From positions 1-44,458 of the forward strand of contig NZ_MKTQ01000009.1 in the NCBI RefSeq assembly GCF_001898315.1: DNA of 44,458 nt, read 5' to 3'. The position numbers and the translations under genes were made by a program. Shown one piece after another: positions 18,548 through 26,675 of the stretch (position 1 is the stretch's first letter; each line of letters begins with the position of its first letter). The stretch comes from Microbacterium sp. 70-16 (GTDB taxonomy: Bacteria > Actinomycetota > Actinomycetes > Actinomycetales > Microbacteriaceae). Under the pieces are notes generated by a model. The model did not search any database and was not told the DNA's origin. It saw nothing but the letters and a program-made list of their open reading frames with translations.

Positions 18548-19885
18548 ACTTTCCGTCGTGTCGCCGGCGACGTCATCCCGCGCACCGTCTTCCGGCGCCG
18601 GATCGACGACCGCGATGAGGATCTCGCCGGAGGGCGGCTCCGCATCCAGGCCGAGATCGTCGTCGAGCACCACGATCTCGTCGGGCATCTCAAGGATGTC
18701 GCCGACCTCGATCGTGATCGCGTCACCGCTGGTCGCTTCGGCACCGAGCTCCTCGCGGGTGAACTCGACCGCGACGACGCGCAGCGCGGCGGCATCGGCC
18801 AGCGCGTCGCCGAGCAGCTGCAGACTGTCGGCACCGCCACCGACGTGGGTCGACACACGGATCGTCGCGCCGCGCGCGGTCACCGTGACCCCGTGGTTGG
18901 CCAGGGCTGCAGCGAGTGCGGGCGCATCGTGCGGCTCGGGCACGAGCGTCACGATACCGGCGTGCGCGTCGCGCGGGGTGAGCACGGCGATGCCGTACCG
19001 GTCGGCCAACTGCATGACGCCCTGCGCGCGCTCACGCACGCCCTGCGCGATCTCAGCAACCCCGGCCTCCTGCACCTCGCGCAGTGCGGCCGCGAGCCGT
19101 GACGCGGCCAGCGGGTCAGAGGGCGCGACCGAGTACGCCGCGGCACCGTCGCGCGCTACGGGCGCGCCGAGGCTCGTCGCGTCGCCGGCCATACCGGAGA
19201 TTCCGGACAGCACGGGGGCGATGCGCTCCCGTGCGTGCGACGAGAATCGCGCGAACCCGGTGCCGCGCCCGGCACGCAGCCACTTGTAGCCGTTGCCGGC
19301 GACGACGTCGGCCGCGCTCCAGTCGATGTCGACGACGCCGAATGCCTGCATGGCGTCGACGATCAGCAGGCGCCCGCCGATCGCGTCGCGAATCGCGGCG
19401 ATGTCGGCGAGGGCCCCGGTGCGGAAGTCCACGACACTCAGCGCGACGGCGGTGACATCGTCGGTGAGCGCTGCGACGATGGCATCCGTCGTCATGATCC
19501 CGCCGGGCGTGTCGATCTCACGCACCGTGAGCCGACCGCGCGCGGCTGCGGCACGATGCGCCTCGACGCGCACCGAGGGGAAGTCCTGCGCCGGCACCAC
19601 GACGGTGCCCTTGAGGCCGAACATCGCATGCATGAGCCCGAACGTCGTCGAGGGCTGCAGCACGACCTCGTCAGATGAGGCGTGCAGCAGCTGCGCCGCC
19701 AGGTCACGGGCTTCACCACCGCGAGCGCCCACGAGGTCGATGCTGGAGGGCCGGCCTGTACCGAGCAGCTCCGCGTCAGCGCGCATCTCAGCACGCACTA
19801 CCGGCGACAGTGGGCCGAACCGCGCCCAGTCCAGATATCCCGCCGGAACATCGAAAGACTCGACCAGCGACTCCAGTGCACTCAC
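18545..19885 (-). CDS. Class V PLP-dependent aminotransferase with acidic C-terminal tail
   Basis: 446 residues from GTG 19883-19885. Fold type I enzyme; the PLP lysine lies in [17 protein letters not shown], and the aspartate/His-region equivalents are in [16 protein letters not shown]. The core ends near residue 372 ([10 protein letters not shown]). About 75 extra residues follow, very rich in Asp and Glu with hydrophobic patches ([14 protein letters not shown]), which is not usual for the family. The reaction is unknown; relatives are desulfurases or small aminotransferases. The frame is open to 19924, but GTG 19885 begins the normal [20 protein letters not shown] start. Confidence 0.82.
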   Translation of the reverse strand: MSALESLVESFDVPAGYLDWARFGPLSPVVRAEMRADAELLGTGRPSSIDLVGARGGEARDLAAQLLHASSDEVVLQPSTTFGLMHAMFGLKGTVVVPAQDFPSVRVEAHRAAAARGRLTVREIDTPGGIMTTDAIVAALTDDVTAVALSVVDFRTGALADIAAIRDAIGGRLLIVDAMQAFGVVDIDWSAADVVAGNGYKWLRAGRGTGFARFSSHARERIAPVLSGISGMAGDATSLGAPVARDGAAAYSVAPSDPLAASRLAAALREVQEAGVAEIAQGVRERAQGVMQLADRYGIAVLTPRDAHAGIVTLVPEPHDAPALAAALANHGVTVTARGATIRVSTHVGGGADSLQLLGDALADAAALRVVAVEFTREELGAEATSGDAITIEVGDILEMPDEIVVLDDDLGLDAEPPSGEILIAVVDPAPEDGARDDVAGDTTES

Positions 19886-19941
19886 GCCTGCAATTGTGAC
19901 ACGCGCCGCCGACCCTGCCCCCATCCGGCCCTTGGACCGGG

Positions 19942-20727
19942 TCAGCCGCCGTAGCGGCGATCACGCGTCGCGTAGTCGCGGATCGCCCGCAGGAAGTCGA
20001 CTTCGCGCAGGTCGGGGCCGAGCGCCTCGACGAAGTAGAACTCCGAATGCGCCGACTGCCACAACAGGAAATCGCTCAGCCTCTGCTCGCCCGATGTGCG
20101 GATCACGAGGTCGGGGTCGGGCTGCCCGCCCGTGTAGAGGTGCTCGCCGATCTGCTCGGGCGTGAGGCTCGCTGCCAGGTCTTCGAGCGACCCACCGCCC
20201 ACCTGGTGCTGCGCGATGATGCTGCGCACGGCGTCCACGATCTCGCCGCGGCCGCCGTAGCCGACCGCGAGATTGACGTGCAGGCCGGTATTGTGCGCTG
20301 TGCGCTCTTCGGCGGTCTTCAGCACGCGGGCGAGGTCGGGCGGCAGACCGTCCGAGCGGCCGACGTGCTGCACGCGCCAGCCGGGTTCGCGGGAGAGCTC
20401 GTCGGCGAGCTCGGCGATGATCTCGATGAGGTCGGAGAGCTCTTGCGAGTCGCGTTTGCGCAGGTTGTCGTTCGACAGCAGATACAGCGAGACGACGCGG
20501 ATGCCGAGGTCATCGCACCAACGCAGGAACTCGTGCATCTTCGCGGCGCCGGCACGGTGGCCGTGTGCGACCGTCGTATAGCCGGCCTGACGCGCCCAGC
20601 GCCGGTTGCCGTCGATCATCATCGCGACGTGATTCGGCACCGTCTCCGGCGTGAGCACACGCTTGAGCCGTGAGCTGTACAGGCGGTAGAGCAGGCCTCT
20701 GCCCTCATCGGATGCCTTCGCCGTCAC
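19942..20727 (-). CDS. uppS: cis-Prenyltransferase (isoprenyl/undecaprenyl diphosphate synthase family)
   Basis: 261 residues. Condenses IPP units onto an allylic diphosphate in cis. Signatures: HVAMMIDGNRRWARQAG with catalytic Asp39, GHRAGAAKMHEFLRWC, LYLLSNDNLRKR, and near the end DPDLVIRTSGEQRLSDFLLW. Actinobacteria often have two homologues, one short-chain (Z-farnesyl) and one decaprenyl; which this is cannot be told. It supplies the lipid carrier for cell-wall synthesis. The GTG start lies 6 nt after a TAGCGT box. It is divergent from the TrhA-like gene. Confidence 0.93.
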   Translation of the reverse strand: MTAKASDEGRGLLYRLYSSRLKRVLTPETVPNHVAMMIDGNRRWARQAGYTTVAHGHRAGAAKMHEFLRWCDDLGIRVVSLYLLSNDNLRKRDSQELSDLIEIIAELADELSREPGWRVQHVGRSDGLPPDLARVLKTAEERTAHNTGLHVNLAVGYGGRGEIVDAVRSIIAQHQVGGGSLEDLAASLTPEQIGEHLYTGGQPDPDLVIRTSGEQRLSDFLLWQSAHSEFYFVEALGPDLREVDFLRAIRDYATRDRRYGG

Positions 20728-20733
20728 GCGTCT

Positions 20734-20739
20734 ACGCTA
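20734..20739 (-). promoter_or_regulatory. -10 box (TAGCGT) for the cis-prenyltransferase gene
   Basis: TAGCGT on the minus strand, 6-nt spacer, then GTG; leaderless arrangement. Confidence 0.55.
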
Positions 20740-20809
20740 TCGCTCCGCGCCCGCACGAACACGGCAATCCGCCGCGCCGCGTATGTTCTGCCCGGCATGC
20801 GCCGCCGCG

Positions 20810-20815
20810 TAGGCT
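20810..20815 (+). promoter_or_regulatory. -10 box (TAGGCT) for the TrhA-like gene
   Basis: TAGGCT, 6-nt spacer, then GTG 20822; leaderless arrangement. No ribosome site is present. Confidence 0.55.
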
Positions 20816-20821
20816 CAGGGT

Positions 20822-21559
20822 GTGCCCGAGAACACACCCGCCGAGGGCGTCGAGATGCCCCAGCTGCCCCTGCTGGAAGCCGCCGGCGACAGCGCCCAGA
20901 TCGAGCTGAAGCCGAGCTGGCGCGGTTGGATCCACGCGGGGACCTTCCCCGTCGCGATCGCGGCGGGCATCGTCCTGATCGTGCTCGCTGATGGGGCGCC
21001 CGCGAAGTGGGCATCCGCCGTCTTCATGGCGACCTCGGTGTTGCTGTTCGGCAATTCGGCGCTGTACCACCGGTTCAACTGGGGTGCGACGACCAAAGCC
21101 GTGCTCAAGCGCATCGACCACGCCAACATCATGCTGCTGATCGCGGGCACCTATACGCCGATCGCGGTGCTCGCGCTGCCGCCCCAGAAGGGTCTGCTGC
21201 TGCTGATCCTCGTGTGGTCGGGCGCACTCCTGGGCATCCTCTTCCGCGTGTTCTGGATCAACGCGCCGCGCTGGCTGTATGTCGCGCTGTACCTGCTGCT
21301 GGGCTGGGCGGCCGTCATGTACCTCGTCGATCTGTTCGAGGCGAATGTCGCGATGATGATCCTCGTGATCGTCGGCGGGCTGCTCTACACCGGCGGTGCC
21401 ATCTGCTACGCCCTCAAGCGGCCCAACCCGTGGCCGGGCCACTTCGGCTTCCACGAGATCTTCCACGTGTGCACGGTGCTCGCGTTCCTGTGCCACTGGA
21501 CGGCGTGCCTGCTGATCGCGCTCGACCCTGTCGTCCCGTCGCTGGGCGTTCCCGCCTGA
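20822..21559 (+). CDS. PAQR/hemolysin III family membrane protein (TrhA-like)
   Basis: 245 residues with seven predicted helices. The conserved metal-site region ALYHRFNW after helix 2, RIDHANIMLLIAGTYTPI, and HEIFHVCTVLAFLCHW near the end carry the family histidines. Members are implicated in membrane fluidity or energetics rather than true hemolysis. About 30 polar residues precede the first helix. It is divergent from the cis-prenyltransferase and ends 4 nt from the convergent DUF gene, with no room for a terminator between. Confidence 0.93.
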   Translation: MPENTPAEGVEMPQLPLLEAAGDSAQIELKPSWRGWIHAGTFPVAIAAGIVLIVLADGAPAKWASAVFMATSVLLFGNSALYHRFNWGATTKAVLKRIDHANIMLLIAGTYTPIAVLALPPQKGLLLLILVWSGALLGILFRVFWINAPRWLYVALYLLLGWAAVMYLVDLFEANVAMMILVIVGGLLYTGGAICYALKRPNPWPGHFGFHEIFHVCTVLAFLCHWTACLLIALDPVVPSLGVPA

Positions 21560-21563
21560 CCCG

Positions 21564-21908
21564 TCAGCGCTGGGCGGGGCCGCCGTCGCGGGGGGAATCG
21601 TCGCCTGCGGGGTCGTCGGCCGCGGGGTCGTCATCCGCGTCGAGGTCTTGGTCGTCGACATCGGTCGCCTCGACAGCGGCTTCCGCCTGCGCCTCGGCAT
21701 CCAGCTGCTCGTTGATGTCAGCGCGGTAGCCGGCCCGGCGGATCCGTCGCAGCATGTCGATGATGAGGAAGACCACGACGACTGCGATCAGCGCCATGGC
21801 GGCGAACCCGACGAAGCCCGGGGTCACCGAGTCGGGGTCGACCGTCATGGAGGGCGACGGCGTCGCCAGGCCTGCCGCCAGAATCTGCCCGGTCGCAAGT
21901 GTGTGCAT
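21564..21908 (-). CDS. Small membrane protein with highly acidic C-terminal tail
   Basis: 114 residues from ATG 21906-21908, which has GAGG 4-7 nt upstream. A short N-terminus with PSPSMTVDPDSVTPGF is followed by one membrane helix (about residues 34-53, AMALIAVVVVFLIIDMLRR). The tail has about 24 Asp and Glu residues in its last 55 positions. Proteins of this shape are common in Microbacteriaceae, but I know no function. It is divergent from the DUF4307 gene. Confidence 0.75.
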   Translation of the reverse strand: MHTLATGQILAAGLATPSPSMTVDPDSVTPGFVGFAAMALIAVVVVFLIIDMLRRIRRAGYRADINEQLDAEAQAEAAVEATDVDDQDLDADDDPAADDPAGDDSPRDGGPAQR

Positions 21909-21974
21909 CGTTCCTCGGTTCATCGGTGCGCCGACCCGCTGGTGCGCAGGTCCTCGGGCTGCGCGCACAGCGCG

Positions 21975-21994
21975 TAGCCTGGAGGTCCAGCCTA
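21975..21994. promoter_or_regulatory. Overlapping divergent -10 boxes
   Basis: TAGCCT on the plus strand (21975-21980) and TAGGCT on the minus strand (21989-21994) flank a CTGGA/TCCAG dyad. They would drive the DUF4307 gene rightward and the acidic-tail membrane protein gene leftward from facing promoters. Confidence 0.4.
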
Positions 21995-22046
21995 GAACGC
22001 CGCGCCCGCGGGCACGCCCCGCACACACCACCGGAACGGATCCGAG

Positions 22047-22457
22047 ATGACCACCGCCACGCTGCCCGACGATGTGCGGGCAGAGCTCGACGACCGGTAC
22101 GGCCGCGGGCGAGGCGGGCGCCGGTGGGGATGGATCGCCGGCGCCGCCCTCGCGGTGGCCGCCGTCGGGTACCTCGGCTGGACGACCGTCGCGCAGTCGG
22201 TGACCTCCGTCGACTTCGACACGACGGGGTACTCATACATCGACACGCACACGATCACGGTCGATTTCCAAGTGACACTGCAGCCCGGTGCGGCGGTCAC
22301 GTGCGCCGTCGAGGCGCAGGACACCGAGCACGGTGTCGTCGGCTGGCGCGTGATCGAATACCCCGCGGATGCCGCGCACACGCGCGCGTTCCGCGAGACG
22401 ATCCCCACCGTCGCAGAGGCGACGACGGGTTTGGTGACCTCTTGCTGGATCCCGTAG
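22047..22457 (+). CDS. DUF4307 family membrane protein
   Basis: 136 residues. The polar N-terminus ends in a Gly/Arg-rich stretch (YGRGRGGRRW), followed by one membrane helix (about residues 29-48). A small extracytoplasmic domain has FQVTLQPGAAVTCAVEAQD and ends VTSCWIP, with two cysteines that could pair. This matches DUF4307, an actinobacterial family of unknown function that often lies next to greA and ilvA or mca-type genes. greA follows in the same direction. Confidence 0.85.
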   Translation: MTTATLPDDVRAELDDRYGRGRGGRRWGWIAGAALAVAAVGYLGWTTVAQSVTSVDFDTTGYSYIDTHTITVDFQVTLQPGAAVTCAVEAQDTEHGVVGWRVIEYPADAAHTRAFRETIPTVAEATTGLVTSCWIP

Positions 22458-22475
22458 GCTGATCCACACATCACG

Positions 22476-22503
22476 CGCCCCGGCTGCCTGCCGGGGCGTT
22501 TGG
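22476..22503 (+). terminator. Hairpin between DUF4307 gene and greA
   Basis: A 9-bp perfect stem (CGCCCCGGC with its complement), 5-nt loop, then TTT. It can end DUF4307 transcription. A TAGGCT box at 22455-22460, inside the DUF4307 stop codon, would place the hairpin in the greA leader as an attenuator. Confidence 0.7.
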
Positions 22504-22534
22504 CTTACGCCCCGACCGATCAAGGAGAAGACAC

Positions 22535-23023
22535 GTGGCAGACAGCACGGAGACCTTCCTCACCCAGGACGCCTACGACCGACTCGCCGCCGAACTCGAG
22601 CAGCTGTCGACGACGGGACGCGCCGAGATCGCGGCGCGCATCGAGGCAGCCCGCGAAGAGGGCGACCTGAAGGAGAACGGCGGCTACCACGCAGCCAAGG
22701 ATGAGCAGGGCAAGCAGGAGGCGCGTATCCGCACGCTACAGGCGTTGCTGAAGGATGCCGTGGTGGGCGAAGCCCCCGAGTCGGATGGCACTGTGCGCGG
22801 TGGCACCGTCGTGACAGCGATCGTCGCCGGAGGCGAAGAGGTCTTCCTCCTGGGCAGCCGCGAGATCGCGGCGGGTTCCGAGCTCGACGTGTACAGCGAG
22901 GCATCCCCTCTCGGCGCGGCAATCCTCGGCCTTGCCGAGGGTGCGAAGACGTCCTACACCGCGCCGAACGGCCGCGAGATCTCGGTCGAGATCGTCAAGG
23001 TCGACACCTACGCCGGGCAGTAG
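22535..23023 (+). CDS. greA: Transcription elongation factor GreA
   Basis: 162 residues from GTG 22535, with AAGGAG at 22522-22527, 7 nt upstream. The N-terminal coiled coil carries the functional tip ARIEAAREEGDLKENGGYH, with the acidic residues that reach the polymerase active site. The C-terminal FKBP-like domain ends VEIVKVDTYAG. GreA rescues backtracked RNA polymerase by stimulating transcript cleavage. Its leader contains a strong hairpin. Downstream lie two tandem palindromic repeats and the convergent ilvA. Confidence 0.96.
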   Translation: MADSTETFLTQDAYDRLAAELEQLSTTGRAEIAARIEAAREEGDLKENGGYHAAKDEQGKQEARIRTLQALLKDAVVGEAPESDGTVRGGTVVTAIVAGGEEVFLLGSREIAAGSELDVYSEASPLGAAILGLAEGAKTSYTAPNGREISVEIVKVDTYAGQ

Positions 23024-23062
23024 TCCCGCGCGGCGCTCCTGCGGGGGCGTCCTGCTCGAAAA

Positions 23063-23113
23063 GTTGGCGCACATGCGCGCCTCGCGCACAGGCAACCCCT
23101 CATTTGCGCCAAC
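23063..23113. repeat. GGCGCAAATG palindromic repeat, copy 1
   Basis: A 13-bp left arm (GTTGGCGCACATG, 23063-23075) and right arm (CATTTGCGCCAAC, 23101-23113) are complementary with one mismatch around a 25-nt centre. It lies in the convergent greA/ilvA gap. Confidence 0.85.
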
Positions 23114-23137
23114 CATTACTGGCTGCGCCGAAATGGC

Positions 23138-23184
23138 TGGCGCGAATGCGCACCTCAAGGGCATCCAACCCCTCATTTGCGCCA
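23138..23184. repeat. GGCGCAAATG palindromic repeat, copy 2
   Basis: An 11-bp left arm (TGGCGCGAATG, 23138-23148) and right arm (CATTTGCGCCA, 23174-23184) pair with one mismatch around a 25-nt centre. The centre shares CAACCCCT and a CCTC stretch with copy 1, and both have the same orientation. A GCCGAAAT stretch flanks the left arm. Confidence 0.85.
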
Positions 23185-23225
23185 TGAAATCGCGCCCGAA
23201 GGCCGCGGAAGCGACCCCGCGCCCG

Positions 23226-24452
23226 TTAGTCCTCGACGACGCGGGGGTGGAAGCCGGCTTCTTCGAGGACGCTGATCACGTGCGCGCGGTGCTCCTGACC
23301 GCGTGTCTCGACGCTGAGCTGCAGGATCACCTCGCTGATCTGCAGGCCCTGGCCGTGGCGCGTGTGCAGCACCTCGATGACGTTCGCGCCGGCGATCGAC
23401 AGCAGCTCCGACACGCGCGCCAGCTGACCGGGGCGGTCGGGCAGCGGGATCTGCAGCGTCATGTACCGGCCGGATGCCGCGAGGCCATGCGCCACGACCC
23501 GCTGCAGCAGCAGGGGGTCGATGTTGCCACCCGACAGGATCACGGCGGTGGGGCCGGATGCCTGCACCTTGCCCGCCAGGATCGCCGCCACGCCGACGGC
23601 TCCCGCGGGCTCGACGACCTGCTTCGCACGCTCGAGCAGGCTCAGGATCGCACGGGCGATGTCGTCGTCGGTGACCGTGACGACCTCGTCGACGAGTTCG
23701 CTGATGATCTCGAACGGGATGTCGCCCGGGCGGGCGACGGCGATGCCGTCGGCGATCGTCGGCGTCGTCTGAACCGTCAGCGGCTCGCCCGCGGCGAGGG
23801 ACGACGGGTAGGCGGCCGAGTTCTCGGCCTGCACGCCGATGACACGCACCGTGCGCCCCGCGGCCGCAGCGCGCGCCTTGACGGCCGCCGCGACGCCCGC
23901 GATGAGCCCGCCGCCGCCGATCCCGAGGATGACGGTGTCAAGGTCGGGCACGGCGTCCCACAGTTCGAGCCCGAGCGTGCCCTGGCCGATGATGACGTCG
24001 CGGTGGTCGAACGGGTGGATCAGCACGGCGCCCGTGCGCTCGGCGAACTCCGCGGCCAGGCGCAGCGGCGTCTCGACCGTCGCCCCCTCGAGGATCACCT
24101 CGGCGCCGTAGCCGCGCGTCGCGAGGAGCTTGGGCACGGGCACGCCCAGCGGCATGAAGATCGTCGCGGGGATGCCGAGCTTCTGTGCCGCCAGGGCGAC
24201 GCCCTGAGCGTGGTTGCCGGCGGATGCCGCGACGACGCCGCGCGCACGCTCGGCCTCGGTCAGGCGCGACAGCCGGTACGTCGCACCGCGGATCTTGAAC
24301 GATCCGGTGCGCTGCAGGTTCTCGAGCTTGAGGTAGACCGGCTGCCCGAGCACGTCGGACAGGTGCTCCGACACGTCGAACGGGGTCTGCACGATGACGT
24401 CGCGAAGGACGGCGGCGGCGTCTTCGAACTCCGCCAGGGTGGGGGTGGTCAC
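23226..24452 (-). CDS. ilvA: Threonine ammonia-lyase (threonine deaminase) with ACT domain
   Basis: 408 residues. Converts threonine to 2-oxobutyrate and ammonia. The PLP lysine is K53 in RTGSFKIRGATYRLS. The glycine-rich phosphate loop is VILGIGGGGLIAG, and SAGNHAQGVALAA is also typical. An ACT-like regulatory domain starts near residue 330 (YMTLQIPLPDRPGQLARVSE). Short forms with one ACT domain are often called catabolic or TdcB-like, so its isoleucine role is not certain. The GTG start overlaps the AI-2E transporter stop by 4 bp. Confidence 0.93.
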   Translation of the reverse strand: MTTPTLAEFEDAAAVLRDVIVQTPFDVSEHLSDVLGQPVYLKLENLQRTGSFKIRGATYRLSRLTEAERARGVVAASAGNHAQGVALAAQKLGIPATIFMPLGVPVPKLLATRGYGAEVILEGATVETPLRLAAEFAERTGAVLIHPFDHRDVIIGQGTLGLELWDAVPDLDTVILGIGGGGLIAGVAAAVKARAAAAGRTVRVIGVQAENSAAYPSSLAAGEPLTVQTTPTIADGIAVARPGDIPFEIISELVDEVVTVTDDDIARAILSLLERAKQVVEPAGAVGVAAILAGKVQASGPTAVILSGGNIDPLLLQRVVAHGLAASGRYMTLQIPLPDRPGQLARVSELLSIAGANVIEVLHTRHGQGLQISEVILQLSVETRGQEHRAHVISVLEEAGFHPRVVED

Positions 24453-25648
24453 GCGGGGTTCCTCCTGCTGCGCGGAACGGTACTCCAGATGAGATCGCGT
24501 TCGGTGGGCGGAGCCCCGCCGCCGTGTCGCTCGGACAGATATGCGGCGACGACGTTGACGAACGCGGCCAGCGGCACGGCGAACAGGGCACCCGGGATGC
24601 CCGCGATCATCGCGCCACCCGCGACGACGAGCACGACTGCGAGCGGGTGCACCTTGACGGCCGAGCCCATCAGCAGCGGCTGCAGCACGTGGCCCTCAAG
24701 CTGCTGCACGCCGAGGATCACGACGAGCATCCACAGGGCGATCCAGGGACCGTTGTAGACGAGGGCGAGGAACACCGCGAGGGCGCCCGTGACGACGGCG
24801 CCGACGAACGGGATGAACGCACCGAGGAACACGAGCACGCCGACGGGGATCGCAAGGGGCACGCCCAGCAGGGCCGCGCCGACCCCGATGCCGATCGCGT
24901 CGATCGTCGCGACGAGCAGCTGCGTGCGGGCGTAGGTGACGACCGTCGCCCAGCCGGCGCGGCCGGCACCGTCGGCATCCGCCCGCGCGCGGCGCGGGAA
25001 CAGGCGCACGACCCAGCGCCAGATGCCGCCGCCGTCGGCGAGGGTGCACAGCAGGATGAACAGGGCCAGCACAGCACCGGTGAGCACGTGCCCGACGGTC
25101 GATCCGATGACCAGGGCGCCCGACCACAGCGCGCCGACCTGCTGCTGCAAGAAGTCCCACGCCTGAGCGAGCACGTCGTCTATCTGCGTCGTCGTCAGGT
25201 GCAGCGGCCCATCGATGAGGAACTGCCGCAGCGCCGCAATCGACTCGGTCGTCTTGGTCTGCACGCTCGACCATTCCTGGGTGATCTGCCAGACCGCGAG
25301 CCACAGCAGGCCGCCGACGATCGCGAGCGCACCGACGACCGAGATGACGATCGCGAGCCAGCGCGGCACGCGATGGTTCAGCAACCACGAGAACGCGGGC
25401 CACAGCAGTGCCGTGATGAGCAGGGCGACCAGCAGCGGCACGACGAGGAGCTTGAGCTGGATCACGAGCCAGATCAGGATGCCCGCGGCGATCGCGATCA
25501 CGACGAAGCGCCACGCGTAGGCGGTCGTCACGCGCAACCCGTGCGGGAGGCTCTCGTCGATCTCGGTGCGCACGGTCTTCGTGCGGATCGCATCGAGCAG
25601 TCGGCCCCGGGGCTTGTCACTCCGGTCGGACTCGTCGGTACCGCTCAT
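24449..25648 (-). CDS. AI-2E family transporter (PF01594 membrane protein)
   Basis: 399 residues with about eight membrane helices: a pair at roughly 35-75, another near 85-105, and a cluster from 180 to 350. The central GVPLAIPVGVLVFLGAFIPF and VYNGPWIALWMLVVILGVQQ, then EGHVLQPLLMGSAVKVHPL, are the family signature. The name is historical; relatives export AI-2 or act as Na+/H+ antiporters, and the substrate here is unknown. The C-terminus is short and basic. ATG 25648 lies 6 nt after TAGACT. Its stop is coupled to ilvA. Confidence 0.92.
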   Translation of the reverse strand: MSGTDESDRSDKPRGRLLDAIRTKTVRTEIDESLPHGLRVTTAYAWRFVVIAIAAGILIWLVIQLKLLVVPLLVALLITALLWPAFSWLLNHRVPRWLAIVISVVGALAIVGGLLWLAVWQITQEWSSVQTKTTESIAALRQFLIDGPLHLTTTQIDDVLAQAWDFLQQQVGALWSGALVIGSTVGHVLTGAVLALFILLCTLADGGGIWRWVVRLFPRRARADADGAGRAGWATVVTYARTQLLVATIDAIGIGVGAALLGVPLAIPVGVLVFLGAFIPFVGAVVTGALAVFLALVYNGPWIALWMLVVILGVQQLEGHVLQPLLMGSAVKVHPLAVVLVVAGGAMIAGIPGALFAVPLAAFVNVVAAYLSERHGGGAPPTERDLIWSTVPRSRRNPA

Positions 25649-25654
25649 CTCGCC

Positions 25655-25660
25655 AGTCTA
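25655..25660 (-). promoter_or_regulatory. -10 box (TAGACT) for the AI-2E transporter-ilvA operon
   Basis: TAGACT on the minus strand, 6-nt spacer, then ATG; leaderless arrangement. Confidence 0.55.
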
Positions 25661-25681
25661 GGCGCGCACTGATGCACGCAC

Positions 25682-25724
25682 GGGAATGCATGCGCCTGAC
25701 GGCATCCATGCGGAGCGCATTCCC
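25682..25724 (-). terminator. Inverted repeat between htpX and the AI-2E transporter gene
   Basis: GGGAATGC at 25682-25689 pairs with GCATTCCC at 25717-25724 across a loop that has its own short GCAT/ATGC pairing. It lies just downstream of htpX, so it is a candidate terminator, though it lacks a T-tract. Confidence 0.45.
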
Positions 25725-25740
25725 AGCCGACGCGCCGCAT

Positions 25741-26628
25741 CTAGAACTTCCCGCCGATCTCGCGCAGGCGTGCGATGCGATCGGCGATCGGCGGGTGCGT
25801 CGCGAACAGCCGTGAGACCGCCCCCGGCCGCAGCGGGTCGCTGATCCACAGGTGCGCCATCGACGTGTTCGCTCGCGTCAGCGGCCGCCCCTGGTCGGCG
25901 AGTTTGGCGAGCGCCGACGCGAGTCCGTCGGGGTCGCGCGTCGTCATCGCGCTCGTCGCGTCGGCGAGGTACTCGCGCTGGCGCGAGATGGATGCCTGCA
26001 CGATGCCCGCCAGCAGCGGTGCAACGATCGCCGCGACGACGCCGAACAACAAGAAGACGAGTTGGGCCTGGTTGTTGCCGCCGCGGCGCCCACCGCCGAA
26101 GAAGGCGACACGCATGAGGATGTCGGCGATGAGGCCGACGGCGACGACGAGGCCGAACACGATGAGCGAGACGCGGATGTCGTAGTTGCGGATGTGGCCG
26201 AGTTCATGCCCGAGCACGCCTTCGAGCTCGCGGTCGGTCATGATCTCGAACAGGCCCGTCGTCACCGTGATCGCGGCTTCGTCGGGTTTGCGGCCCGTCG
26301 CGAATGCGTTGGGCGCGGCATCCTGCACGACGTACAGCCGCGGCATGGGCGTGCCCGTCGTGATGCAGAGGTTCTCGACGATGCGGTAGTACCGCGGCGC
26401 GTCTTCGCGCGTGACCTCCTGTGCGCCCGACAGCGCGAGCGCCTCACGGTCGGCGAAGAAGTACTGCGCCGTCGCGTAGCCGGCCGAGCCGACGAGGATG
26501 AACGCGGTGATCCACCAGTTGTTACCCGCGAGCCACCCGGCGACAAGACCGATCAGGCCCAGGAACAGCACGAACCCGCCGAGGATGAACCAGGTGTTGC
26601 GCTTGTTGCGCGCGATCGCGGAGTACAT
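25741..26628 (-). CDS. htpX: Membrane-bound M48 metalloprotease HtpX-like
   Basis: 295 residues. Two N-terminal helices (about 12-32 and 38-56) precede the zinc site HELGH at residues 141-145. The third ligand region follows as REYLADATSAMTTRDPDGLA. Two further hydrophobic segments lie between these parts (about 155-175 and 190-212). It degrades misfolded membrane proteins in other bacteria. It is 47 nt downstream of lemA on the same strand, a very common pair. Confidence 0.94.
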   Translation of the reverse strand: MYSAIARNKRNTWFILGGFVLFLGLIGLVAGWLAGNNWWITAFILVGSAGYATAQYFFADREALALSGAQEVTREDAPRYYRIVENLCITTGTPMPRLYVVQDAAPNAFATGRKPDEAAITVTTGLFEIMTDRELEGVLGHELGHIRNYDIRVSLIVFGLVVAVGLIADILMRVAFFGGGRRGGNNQAQLVFLLFGVVAAIVAPLLAGIVQASISRQREYLADATSAMTTRDPDGLASALAKLADQGRPLTRANTSMAHLWISDPLRPGAVSRLFATHPPIADRIARLREIGGKF

Positions 26629-26675
26629 GGCTCACCGGGTGCGAACGCCGCGGTGCGGCACCGACCTGGCTCGGC

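Noticed and set aside
23063..23184. CRISPR array
   Set aside because: Only two units, imperfect and palindromic, with differing centres and no cas genes; the third copy is 7 kb away and inverted.
22932..25672. Long plus-strand open frames opposite ilvA and the AI-2E transporter gene
   Set aside because: They are shadows of G+C-rich minus-strand genes: no domain is recognisable and composition is Arg/Asp/His-rich, as expected from antisense frames.
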